From DATAPE01 sp036265345 (lineage in GTDB: Bacteria; Actinomycetota; CADDZG01; WHSQ01), in contig DATAPE010000117.1 of assembly GCA_036265345.1 (NCBI GenBank), positions 1-26,645 of the forward strand: a DNA stretch of 26,645 nucleotides, read 5' to 3'. The stretch's first letter is position 1. The number at the start of each line of letters is the position of its first letter. Shown here in pieces: positions 7,584-15,568 of this stretch. Made by a program: the position numbers and the translations under genes. The notes under the pieces were generated by a model. That model saw only the letters and a list, made by a program, of their open reading frames with translations, was not told where the DNA came from and did not search any database.

Positions 7584-8468
7584 CTAGCCGTTCCTCTGGT
7601 GGTCGGCCAGGACCTCCTGGATCACATGAAGCCCGTTGGTCGCCATCACCGCGTTCGTTTCTCGGTAGTACGAAAGCGCGCCGAGCCCCATCGACAGCGC
7701 CCAGCCCCGGCCGCGGGCCCAGGTCGCATCATCCGCCCCGAGGGCAGCTCGGAAGGCGCTCCGTGCGCTCGGCGGCAAAAGATTCCACGCCACGATCAAG
7801 TCACACGCGGGATCGCCCACGCCTGAGGCCGCGAAGTCGATGACCCCAATCAACCGGCCCTTGGACAGCAGTAGGTTTCCGGGTAACAGGTCTGAATGGA
7901 CCCAAACCGGCGGCCGCCTCCACGCCGGCGCCTGCAGACTTTTCTCCCACACGTCCATCACTGCATCGGTGTCGACGGCACCTTGCAAGTTCCTGATCCA
8001 CGTGCGCACCTCGCCGTCGCGCGTTATCAGAGAACCACCCCGGTACGCCGGGGGGGCCCCGATGGTGTCGATCTGGCGCAACGCGGCAATGAATCCCGCT
8101 ACGTCCGTAGCCAAAAGCTCTGGAGCCACGAGGTCTTCGGGGGTGGGATTGTCGCCCTCGATCCAACCGAAGACGGACCATGGCAAGGGATAACCCTCAC
8201 CGGGAGTCCCCTGCCCCAGCAAGGAAGGGATGGCCACCGGGAGCAGCGGGGACAGGCGGGGGATCCACTCGTGCTCGTGCTCCACACCTCCCTTGGCGCG
8301 CTCGACCCGCGGGAGCCGCACCACCATGTCGTCCCCTAGCCGATACAGGGCGTTGACGGTTCCAGCCGAGACCACCGGCGTAAGGGTCAACTTCGCCCAT
8401 CGAGGAAACTGCGCCATCATCAATCGGCGCACGAGATCGCCGTCGATATCTAGCTCGTCGACGTGCAT
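7584..8468 (-). CDS. Aminoglycoside phosphotransferase (APH)-fold kinase
   Basis: A 294-residue small-molecule kinase of the APH/choline-kinase-like superfamily. The catalytic loop VHSDLLPGNLLL and the metal-binding GVIDFAASGVGDPACDL are intact. The N-lobe carries the nucleotide-binding strands (SAGTVNALYRLGDDMVVRLPR). I chose the ATG at 8468 (MHVDELDID) because relatives typically begin this way. The frame is open to an ATG at 8549, but that lies against the upstream terminator hairpin and has no ribosome-binding site. The substrate is unknown: such proteins are often annotated as aminoglycoside kinases, but most have not been shown to give resistance. It probably has its own promoter. Confidence 0.85.
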   Translation of the reverse strand: MHVDELDIDGDLVRRLMMAQFPRWAKLTLTPVVSAGTVNALYRLGDDMVVRLPRVERAKGGVEHEHEWIPRLSPLLPVAIPSLLGQGTPGEGYPLPWSVFGWIEGDNPTPEDLVAPELLATDVAGFIAALRQIDTIGAPPAYRGGSLITRDGEVRTWIRNLQGAVDTDAVMDVWEKSLQAPAWRRPPVWVHSDLLPGNLLLSKGRLIGVIDFAASGVGDPACDLIVAWNLLPPSARSAFRAALGADDATWARGRGWALSMGLGALSYYRETNAVMATNGLHVIQEVLADHQRNG

Positions 8469-8553
8469 CTTTGGTCCCGGCAGTGACCCTCCCTTCCCGC
8501 GGACCATTCTGGCGGCTCGCGTCCTCGTGACGGCGGCCTCGGGCTCCATAGCA

Positions 8554-8585
8554 GAGGGAGGCCCCTGGCACCAGGGGCCTCCCTC
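8554..8585 (-). terminator. Perfect 15-bp inverted repeat, terminator of the secreted PPC-like gene
   Basis: GAGGGAGGCCCCTGG and its exact reverse complement are separated by only CA, giving a very stable hairpin 37 bp past the stop of the leftward gene that ends at 8622. No U-tract follows on either strand, as is common in GC-rich bacteria. Confidence 0.75.
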
Positions 8586-8621
8586 GTCTCGCGATGCGAG
8601 CTCAGACTCGAAGATTCTGAA

Positions 8622-9854
8622 TCAGGTTCTGAGGCTCACGATCTTCACAGCGGAATCATGCTTGTCGAACTTCGAGGACTCGACTCTGGCTGAGATCTTT
8701 GCCGGCCCCGGGCGAAAGGCTCGTCCGCTGCCGAACGTCGCACGCCACTTCACCAAGCCATGGCACTGCAAGCTACGTGAGAAGTAGCTCGAGATGACGT
8801 GCTCGCCGACGACCTGCTTTATGGAAGCGTTCAGATACACGTTGGAAGAGCGGTTGCACCGCAGCGTGCCCTTGACGATGGCTTCACCCGTCACGCTGCT
8901 GGCCCGCCCACGGTTCGCGATGTGCAACCGCACATGGAAGGGACGAGGCGCGTCCTTCACCCTGAGTACCAGGTTGCCTCCATGCCTACGAGCACTGACC
9001 ATGATGAGGTAACGCTTGCCTGCTTTGACGCTTACCCGCACCCTCGACTGCTCCGAGCGAGCCGCGTTGTCGTTACACACGACGCTGGTCAGCACTCCCT
9101 TTGCCTTTGTGTAGACCGACAGTGACGTGTCGTAGTCGCTCTTCAGAGTGTCGATCTGAAGGCGCCTGGCCTTCTGTCGCCGGATCGAGTACCAGACCGA
9201 GGCTCTTCTCCCTCCACACTGAGGGTCCGTGGTTGCGAAGGTCGCCTCGCTAGTGTCGATCTCACTCTTGAAGGGAAGCTGGCGGCCGATCTTCTTGGCA
9301 TCCGACCGTTGGTCGTTTGCGGGCGGAGGCGGAGCCAGGCGAGCGGCAAGCGACAGGATCCCACCCTCTCCCTCTCCGCTGCTAACGAGGATGTGATAGG
9401 TCTGACCAGCCGTGGCGTTGAATCGCATGGCCCCCGGTCCGGCACAGCCCACCTGCTGCAGGGATCCTCGCTGCCCGGTCCATATCGACAGATACGTGTA
9501 GTAGTCGCTCCCTGACGTGTCCAGCTCGACGCGCCTGTCCTGCGACGGCGTGAAGGAGAACCAAACCGTGTTCGTTCCGGCACAGTCCGTGGGATCGTCG
9601 CTGGCCTGCGTAGCGTCGGACGTATCGATCTCGGTGTTGAAGGGAAGCCCGGAGATGTTCGTAGCATTGTCGAAGTCGTCGTTTCCCGGGACGGCGGCGT
9701 AGGCAGGCAACGTCGCCAAACTCAAACCGGTCATGATGCACAGCAGAATGACCAATCCTCTCCACGTCCTCGCCGGCCGCGGCTTGCCTGGTCTTGTTTG
9801 GATCCTCACAAGCTTTCTAGCGGCCACTCCTTGATTCAGAGATTTCGAATACAT
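8622..9854 (-). CDS. Secreted protein with two PPC-like beta-sandwich domains
   Basis: A 410-residue exported protein. A basic N-terminus is followed by a hydrophobic stretch near residues 32-53 ending in AYAA, a signal peptide or anchor. Two tandem copies of a roughly 120-residue unit follow, each opening with NDxxxxA...LPFxxEIDTSxAT, then a VW(F/Y)S strand, an LDTSGSDYYTYLS / IDTLKSDYDTSLS strand and a YHILVSS / YLIMVSA strand. This is the pattern of pre-peptidase C-terminal (PPC) domains, which usually aid secretion or bind surfaces. The last 100 residues form a different beta-rich domain with two Cys that I do not recognise. GGAGG lies 9 nt before the ATG. No catalytic domain is visible. 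Confidence 0.8.
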   Translation of the reverse strand: MYSKSLNQGVAARKLVRIQTRPGKPRPARTWRGLVILLCIMTGLSLATLPAYAAVPGNDDFDNATNISGLPFNTEIDTSDATQASDDPTDCAGTNTVWFSFTPSQDRRVELDTSGSDYYTYLSIWTGQRGSLQQVGCAGPGAMRFNATAGQTYHILVSSGEGEGGILSLAARLAPPPPANDQRSDAKKIGRQLPFKSEIDTSEATFATTDPQCGGRRASVWYSIRRQKARRLQIDTLKSDYDTSLSVYTKAKGVLTSVVCNDNAARSEQSRVRVSVKAGKRYLIMVSARRHGGNLVLRVKDAPRPFHVRLHIANRGRASSVTGEAIVKGTLRCNRSSNVYLNASIKQVVGEHVISSYFSRSLQCHGLVKWRATFGSGRAFRPGPAKISARVESSKFDKHDSAVKIVSLRT

Positions 9855-10015
9855 CTGGATCTACCTCCTCATGGTCGGGTCTTGTCCCCCAAGGCTGACT
9901 GCACCGCCGGGCAAGGTCGCTGCCAAACTGCTCGGCCACTCTGTGCAATTCGGCACTCTCGGGCCAGGCTGTAGAAGCGACAGCCTGTTCGCTGTGACGC
10001 GCGTGCAGCAGCGGT

Positions 10016-10717
10016 CTAGCCCGCGCTGGGCTCACTTTCAGCGAGCCATCGATAACCGATCCCTGGTTCAGTCCCGATCCAGCGGGGGTCGGTTGAGTCG
10101 TCGTCCAGCTTCTTTCTGAGTTGCCGGACGAAGACTCGCAAGTAATGAGCCTCGTCCTCATAACCCGGCCCCCATACATGGTTGAGGAGCCATCTGTGGG
10201 TGAGCAACTTGCCGGGACGCGCGGCCATGGCCTCGAGGAGCCGGTATTCGGTAGGTGTCAGATGAAGCGTGCCGCCGTTCAGCAGCACGAGGTGGCGGGA
10301 GAGGTCCACCTCGAGTTCTCCGAAGGAGAGGATAGGCGGAGAGGCATCGGGAGCCGAACGGCGCTGAACGGCCCTCATCCTGGCGACTAGCTCGCCGGCT
10401 GCAAATGGCTTCGTTATGTAATCGTCGGCTCCAGCCTCCAAAGCTTGCACCTTGTCGGCTTGTGCATCGCGTACGGAGAGCACCAACACCGGTACCTCAG
10501 ACCACGTTCGCAATCTTTGGATGACCTCCTGTCCCCCTATCCCCGGCAAGCCGAGATCGAGCAGGACCAGATCCCAGACGTCCTCTTTCAACATGTTCAG
10601 AGCGGTCTCTCCACTGGACGCAGTTGCTACGGAGTATCCACGGGCAAGCAGAGTCGTCCGAACGGCGCGAAGGATCTGGGAGTCGTCATCGACCACGAGA
10701 ACCCGGGGCTCCGCCAT
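10016..10717 (-). CDS. KdpE-like response regulator (OmpR/PhoB type)
   Basis: A 233-residue two-domain response regulator. The receiver domain has the acidic pocket Asp10/Asp11, phospho-acceptor Asp54 (LLDLGLPG), Ser81 and Lys103 (TKPF). The C-terminal winged helix covers about 125-228 (LTPTEYRLLEAMAARPGKLLTHRWLL). The sequence is closest in style to KdpE. Its ATG directly follows the stop of the upstream histidine kinase (TAGATG), so the two are co-translated. No kdpFABC genes are in view. The nearest transport operon, the divergent KimA-like one, is the likely target, but this is inferred from position only. Confidence 0.9.
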   Translation of the reverse strand: MAEPRVLVVDDDSQILRAVRTTLLARGYSVATASSGETALNMLKEDVWDLVLLDLGLPGIGGQEVIQRLRTWSEVPVLVLSVRDAQADKVQALEAGADDYITKPFAAGELVARMRAVQRRSAPDASPPILSFGELEVDLSRHLVLLNGGTLHLTPTEYRLLEAMAARPGKLLTHRWLLNHVWGPGYEDEAHYLRVFVRQLRKKLDDDSTDPRWIGTEPGIGYRWLAESEPSAG

Positions 10718-12139
10718 CTAACTGTCGTGGGTCTCGGAGGGCAATTCAAATGCGACGGCGGTACCTCCGGCCGGAGCATCGTCCATCCAGATCCGACCAC
10801 CATGAGCTACGACAATGGCCTTTGCGATCGCGAGGCCGAGCCCGGTGCCGCCTACAGTCTCGCCTTCACCTCTTTCAAACGGTTCGAACAGGCGATCCCT
10901 CTCTTCTCTTCTAACCCTGTGACCCAAGTTCGCCACGCGTACCCTTATGCCACCCTCCCAGCCCGACGCGGATACCGAGATCGGTGACTCCGGAAGGCTG
11001 AACTTGACCGCGTTCTCGATCAAGTTAGTGACTACTTGATCGATCTGAACGACATCCATCGGCACGTCTGGCACATCCTCCTTGATGTCTACCCTGAGCT
11101 CTCGATCAACCAGCTGTGTTCGCAGCCGTCTGAGTACGCTCTCGATCACTTCATCGATGGAACCCTCGACCTTCGATGGTACGAGCGCACCTGCTCGCAG
11201 TCTCGATAAGTCGAGAAGATTGCCGACGAGGCGATTCAGTCTCTCCGCTTCTTCCTGGATCGTTTCCAGATGCTCAGTGCGCTGCTCATTCGTAAAGGTG
11301 CCTTCTGGATCGAGGAGGCTGGTAACGGCGGTTGTGATTGACCCCAGCGGCGTGCGTAGGTCGTGGGTGACGGACGAGAAGAGTGCAGCTCGCAGCCTCG
11401 TCGCCTCGATCTCCAGCTGCGTCTTGCGAGCCTCTTCGCTCAACCGAATACCTTCGAGAGCCACCGCCATCTGCCGAGCGAACGCCTCGGCGGCCTCCCG
11501 TTGCTGCAGCGACAAAGCCGGACCTTTGGCGATGATGGTAAGCGCACCGATGTTGCGGCCGGTGGCGATTATCGGCTGGGTAAGTTGCTCGCCTGATCGT
11601 CTGGTTGCATCCGTGGTCGCGGTTACCGGTTCGGCAACGATCGTCTCGATGCGACAGGACGCAAGATCGAATAATTCAACGAGTGAACGTGCGAATCGCA
11701 GAAGTTCCTGCTCGATGGGGTCACCGGAAAGTAGGTGGGTCGATAGGCGAGTCATCAACCTGGCCTCCAACTCACGATGCTGCATCCGGTCGCGGCTCGA
11801 GAGGGCCAACGACAACAGGGTTCCGACGGTCACGGCAACAACGAGGAAGACGACCAGCGCGAATAGGTCTTCGGTCTTGTCGACTGCGAACGTATAGCGA
11901 GGGGGGGTGAAGAAGAAGTTCAGCGCGAGAAAGGAAAGGGGAGCAGACACTAGCCCGGCAATCTGACCGCCAATCGCAGTTGCCCCCACCACAGCGAGTA
12001 CATAGACCAGCGCAGCGACTGCGGTCGAGATCCCGGGCACCAATCGAAGCAGTGTTGCCGCTCCGACCGCGCTGACGACGGCGAGCGTCACGCGCAACGG
12101 CGATCTTTGCTGGGTATCAACAGCCCAGTCCGGCCTCAT
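10718..12139 (-). CDS. KdpD-like membrane sensor histidine kinase lacking the KdpD N-terminal domain
   Basis: A 473-residue kinase matching only the C-terminal half of KdpD: a DUF4118-type four-helix membrane region (residues 17-115, with the NFFFTPPRYTF hallmark), a GAF-like domain (125-235), the phospho-acceptor His259 in SSVTHDLRTPLGS, and an ATPase domain with N-box Asn376 and G2 box GTGLGLAIAK. The G1 box reads ANLGHR instead of DxGxG, so the adenine-binding Asp is Asn. The N-terminal KdpD and universal-stress domains are absent. It starts at ATG 12139, 139 bp from the divergent small-protein/KimA operon, and runs straight into the response regulator. The sensed signal is probably K+ or osmotic, by family analogy. 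Confidence 0.9.
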   Translation of the reverse strand: MRPDWAVDTQQRSPLRVTLAVVSAVGAATLLRLVPGISTAVAALVYVLAVVGATAIGGQIAGLVSAPLSFLALNFFFTPPRYTFAVDKTEDLFALVVFLVVAVTVGTLLSLALSSRDRMQHRELEARLMTRLSTHLLSGDPIEQELLRFARSLVELFDLASCRIETIVAEPVTATTDATRRSGEQLTQPIIATGRNIGALTIIAKGPALSLQQREAAEAFARQMAVALEGIRLSEEARKTQLEIEATRLRAALFSSVTHDLRTPLGSITTAVTSLLDPEGTFTNEQRTEHLETIQEEAERLNRLVGNLLDLSRLRAGALVPSKVEGSIDEVIESVLRRLRTQLVDRELRVDIKEDVPDVPMDVVQIDQVVTNLIENAVKFSLPESPISVSASGWEGGIRVRVANLGHRVRREERDRLFEPFERGEGETVGGTGLGLAIAKAIVVAHGGRIWMDDAPAGGTAVAFELPSETHDS

Positions 12140-12278
12140 TGCAACGACGCTATTCCTCCCACCCCCGGCTGGAGGCGAAATCTTTACAGAATCCTTATGT
12201 GCGATGGGCCTTTCTTGATGAGTCGTTTACGTCGCTGGTCAGACGCTTGTGACTACGACGAGCTCAAGGAGACTCGAA
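12140..12278. promoter_or_regulatory. Divergent promoter region between the kinase pair and the KimA-like operon
   Basis: This 139-bp intergenic stretch must hold promoters in both directions. TTTACA (12183-12188) and CTTATG (12194-12199) are spaced by 11 bp, and TTTACG occurs again at 12226. Such T-rich direct repeats resemble OmpR/KdpE-type sites, but the match is weak. No c-di-AMP riboswitch features are recognisable. Confidence 0.3.
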
Positions 12279-12500
12279 ATGGTTCAGTGGATCGCCCCAT
12301 TGCTGATCGGTATCTACCTCGGCATCTTGATCGACCCCTGGCTGCGGGCATGGATCACACAGAACGATTGGGCGCGGCAGACTCGGCACCTCGAGGACCG
12401 AAACGCTATGGAAAAGGATGCCGGGGAAAGTGACCACGACCGGTCGACGAACAAGGGGCAGATCGCACCTCGGATGCGGCCGCAGAAAGATCCGCTGTGA
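12279..12500 (+). CDS. Small single-span membrane protein upstream of the KimA-like importer
   Basis: A 73-residue protein with one hydrophobic helix at residues 5-22 (IAPLLIGIYLGILIDPWL) and a charged, flexible tail of about 50 residues. AAGGAG stands 8 nt before the ATG at 12279, and its stop overlaps the GTG start of the transporter by 4 bp, so the two are probably co-translated. I do not recognise a family. By position it could be an accessory or regulatory subunit of the importer, comparable in size and layout to other small transporter partners such as KdpF; this is inference. A chance open frame is unlikely given the ribosome-binding site and overlap. Confidence 0.7.
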   Translation: MVQWIAPLLIGIYLGILIDPWLRAWITQNDWARQTRHLEDRNAMEKDAGESDHDRSTNKGQIAPRMRPQKDPL

Positions 12501-14929
12501 GGGCTCCAGAGCCCTTACCCCCAGAGACTCGAGTCCCACAGGGACCGAGAACCGCTTCGGCTCCTTCGAGGAGCTCCCTGTTGAAGCGGTTGGTGCTCGG
12601 AAGGCCGATCGCGACCGCACGTCTGGAGCACGAGCGTCTAGGGAAGCCAACCGCGCTTGCGATCTTCTCCTCCGACAACATGTCCTCAGTCGCTTATGCG
12701 ACAGAGGAGATCCTGAGAGTACTGATACCCGCTGCCGGCGTAACGGCCTTTGCGTTGGTGCTGCCTATCTCTGCGGTGATCGTTTTGATCGAAGCGATCC
12801 TGATCTTTTCCTACCGTCAGACAATCAAGGCCTACCCCACAGCAGGCGGCGCCTACATAGTCACGAAGGAGAACTTCGGGCTGCTACCGGCCCAGGTTGC
12901 CGGGGTCGCGTTGCTCACCGACTACGTGCTGACGGTGGCGGTTTCCGTTGCGGCCGGTGTTCAGGCCATCACCTCCGTGGCCCCCGGCCTGTTCCCCTAC
13001 CGGATCCTTTTGTCGTTGGTTTTCATCTGGTTGATCGCCTACGGGAACCTTCTGGGAGTCCGGGAGTCTGGAAGGATCTTCGCTTTCCCCACCTATATCT
13101 TCATCGTCAGCCTCTACCTGACCGTCGCCGTGGGCCTTTACGACGTGCTGTCGGGCCACCTTCGGCCCTTCCCCCTGCAAGGCCAGATCCACGATCAGCC
13201 CCACACCTTGACGTTGGGCGCGGGCGCCGTCGGGATCTTCATCGTGATGCGTGCCTTCGCTTCGGGGGGTGCCGCGGTGACCGGAGTAGAAGCGATCTCC
13301 AACGGGGTCCCGGCCTTCAAGAAGCCGGAGTGGAAGAACGCGCAAACGACCCTCGTCTATATGGGCCTGGTTCTCGGGGGAAGTTTCCTAGGGGTCTCCT
13401 ACTTGGTGCACCGGCTGCACGTCATCCCCATCGCGGACGAGAGCAAGTCGGTCCTTGCCCAACTTGGACAGGCGATCTATGGGTCGCACGGATTTGGAGG
13501 GATCCTCTACCTCCTTTTGCAGGTCTCGACGACCTTGATACTCATCCTCGCCGCGAATACCTCATTTGCGGACTTCCCTCGTCTCGCCAGTTTCCATGCA
13601 GGCGACGCTTTTCTGCCGCGTCAGTTCACCAAGCGAGGCCACAAGCTCGTGTTCTCGAATGGGATCCTCGCTTTGGCGGGAGCGGCGACTGTCGTTGTGA
13701 TCGTGTTCAAAGCCAGTGTCACTAATCTGATTCCGTTGTACGCGTTGGGGGTTTTCACATCCTTCACGTTGTCTCAGGCAGGTATGGCTCGACGCCACCT
13801 AAGGCTGCGCGAGCCAGGGTGGCGAGCCGGTCTCTTGGTAAACGGACTAGGCGCGATATCGACTGCGGTGGTCGACGTGATCATCGCTATCGTGAAGTTC
13901 TCAGAGGGCGCCTGGATGGTCATGCTGGCGGTCCCGATCTTGGTCGCGGTTCTAGTGCGCGTGAATCGGATCTACGAGGCTGAAGATCACGATCTACTCG
14001 AAGGCATCGATGCGCTCGCTACTACGGAGATTCGACCAAACGTCGCGATCGTTCTTGTCGACGCGATGGACCAGAGAGCAATAGATGCTGTCAACTACGC
14101 GCTTACGATCCGCCCAGACCGGATCCGCGCAGTCAACATCGCCTCGGTAGAGACGGAGGCAGCGCGCATCAAACGGGACTGGGCCAAAGACGGGCCGCTC
14201 GTCCCCTTGGATCAGATCGTCTGCCCCGATGGAGACCGGCGGCGATGCCTGCGCGATTACGTCGCCGGATGCGCAACGAAGGATGTCGACATCACCGTTA
14301 TCTTCTCGGCCCCCCCACGGATCGGCGCGCTCCATCGCATCCTGCATGGCCGGAGCTGGTCGGAAACGGCTGCAGCCCTTCGAGGCTTCGAGAATGTGAT
14401 GGTTGTTGCCATCCGAAGCTCACCCGACAGGTCGGAAGCCGCCGAAGGCCGGATGCGGATGACGCTCCATCCCCGGCACCGGGTTGTCATCCTCGTGGGC
14501 AGGTTGGATCGGAGCGTCATCAAGGCGATCCGGTACGCGAGGAGCGTGGATGCCCTCGATGTCACCGCGTTGCACGTGGGCGTGGATCCCGAGCACGCTC
14601 ATCGACTGCTCGAGGATTGGTGGAAGTTCGGCAGAGCCCTTGAGACCCCGCTTGAGATCCACGAGTGTCTCGACCGCGACATCCCGAGAGCGGTCGGCGA
14701 ATACATCCGGCAGCTTCGCGCCTCGGCGTCGGATGTAACCGTGGTACTCCCCCGCACCGACTATGCGGGCCTCTTTCAGCGGCTTCTCCACGACAGAACC
14801 AGCCGCGGGATCACGGAGGCTCTTCGTGATGAGCCCGGAGTACATGTTGTCGTGGTGCCCTACCAGCTTTCCTCAGAGGCCCGCTCTCGCCATCTAGCCG
14901 CCCCCGAGCCGGAAGCGATAAGTCCCTGA
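12497..14929 (+). CDS. KimA-like high-affinity potassium importer (APC/KUP family) with duplicated USP-like domain
   Basis: An 810-residue APC-superfamily symporter closely resembling Bacillus KimA (YdaO). The family landmarks are KRLVLGRPI at the N-terminus, SSDNMSSVAYATEE (Asp60, Tyr67), AYPTAGGAYIVTKENFG (112-128), TDYVLTVAVSVAAG (Asp142, Tyr143) and TGVEAISNGVPAFK (262-275). About 12 membrane helices end near residue 488. Unlike the 607-residue KimA, it has two universal-stress-like cytoplasmic domains, about 512-640 and 658-790; in KimA the single one binds c-di-AMP and inhibits import. The GTG overlaps the small-protein stop; a TTG at 12581 with a better ribosome-binding site (GAGGAG, 7 nt) is a real alternative start. 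Divergent from a KdpD/E-like pair. K+ specificity is inferred from KimA. Confidence 0.87.
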   Translation: MRAPEPLPPETRVPQGPRTASAPSRSSLLKRLVLGRPIATARLEHERLGKPTALAIFSSDNMSSVAYATEEILRVLIPAAGVTAFALVLPISAVIVLIEAILIFSYRQTIKAYPTAGGAYIVTKENFGLLPAQVAGVALLTDYVLTVAVSVAAGVQAITSVAPGLFPYRILLSLVFIWLIAYGNLLGVRESGRIFAFPTYIFIVSLYLTVAVGLYDVLSGHLRPFPLQGQIHDQPHTLTLGAGAVGIFIVMRAFASGGAAVTGVEAISNGVPAFKKPEWKNAQTTLVYMGLVLGGSFLGVSYLVHRLHVIPIADESKSVLAQLGQAIYGSHGFGGILYLLLQVSTTLILILAANTSFADFPRLASFHAGDAFLPRQFTKRGHKLVFSNGILALAGAATVVVIVFKASVTNLIPLYALGVFTSFTLSQAGMARRHLRLREPGWRAGLLVNGLGAISTAVVDVIIAIVKFSEGAWMVMLAVPILVAVLVRVNRIYEAEDHDLLEGIDALATTEIRPNVAIVLVDAMDQRAIDAVNYALTIRPDRIRAVNIASVETEAARIKRDWAKDGPLVPLDQIVCPDGDRRRCLRDYVAGCATKDVDITVIFSAPPRIGALHRILHGRSWSETAAALRGFENVMVVAIRSSPDRSEAAEGRMRMTLHPRHRVVILVGRLDRSVIKAIRYARSVDALDVTALHVGVDPEHAHRLLEDWWKFGRALETPLEIHECLDRDIPRAVGEYIRQLRASASDVTVVLPRTDYAGLFQRLLHDRTSRGITEALRDEPGVHVVVVPYQLSSEARSRHLAAPEPEAISP

Positions 14930-15003
14930 TCCTTGCGCGTACGAATGAGCTAGCGTGATAGCCCAACCATCGTCTGGGCAGTAGAGAGCTCGGAGGATCA
15001 GCC

Positions 15004-15399
15004 ATGAGTTACCGCGCCGACCCTCGTGTCGATGCTTACATCGATGCCCTCCCGGGTTGGCAGCAGGACATCTGCCGTCAGGTGCGCAAACTTGTCCACA
15101 CCGCAGATCCTGAAGTCGAGGAGACGATCAAGCGCACCGTCCAGCCGTACTTTGTGCTTGAGGGAAACATCTGTGCCCTGTTGGCCGCTCGTGACCACGT
15201 CAACGTGTTCCTTTACGACGGAGGCATGGTCCCCGATCCCGCAGGCATCATCACCGGTGGCCATGGCAACAAGACGGGACGCACGGTGGCGATCAAGGAA
15301 GGTGAAAAGGTGAACGCCCGCGCCCTGCGGACGATGTTCCAGCAGATCATCGCCAACAACCGGGCCGGTGGCTGGCGCAAGCTCAAAGACCGTCGCTGA
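15004..15399 (+). CDS. DUF1801 domain protein (YdhG-like)
   Basis: A 131-residue soluble protein of the DUF1801 family, seen in the opening VDAYIDALPGWQQDICRQVRKLVHTADPEVEETIKRT-like helix pair (residues 9-45), the aromatic strand PYFVLEGNICALLAARDHVNVFLY, and the C-terminal VNARALRTMFQQIIANN helix. The family resembles frataxin-like or YdhG-type folds and has no proven reaction. GGAGG lies upstream of the ATG. It is a single gene, probably with its own promoter in the 75-bp gap after the KimA-like gene. Confidence 0.85.
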   Translation: MSYRADPRVDAYIDALPGWQQDICRQVRKLVHTADPEVEETIKRTVQPYFVLEGNICALLAARDHVNVFLYDGGMVPDPAGIITGGHGNKTGRTVAIKEGEKVNARALRTMFQQIIANNRAGGWRKLKDRR

Positions 15400-15568
15400 T
15401 GCAGGCTGCCGGGAAAGGCGCCTGAGAATCCCTCCTCGGCAATCTCGGTCGTCGTGCATGCGCGTGCTGGGGGGAGCGAAGCTGAAAGACCGAGGGATCG
15501 GTTCGTGGATCGAACGCCGCGCGAGGATCGGGCCCAACCGCATTGCAAAGGTCTCTGACAGGCGGGGT

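Noticed and set aside
12140..12278. c-di-AMP (ydaO-type) riboswitch upstream of the KimA-like gene
   Set aside because: The region is only 139 bp, is followed first by the small-protein gene, and shows none of the conserved riboswitch segments I would expect.
12418..13725. A 435-residue open frame on the plus strand in another frame of the KimA-like gene
   Set aside because: It is Arg/Pro/Gly-rich, has no domain signature, and overlaps a clearly conserved transporter; it is a GC-rich shadow frame.
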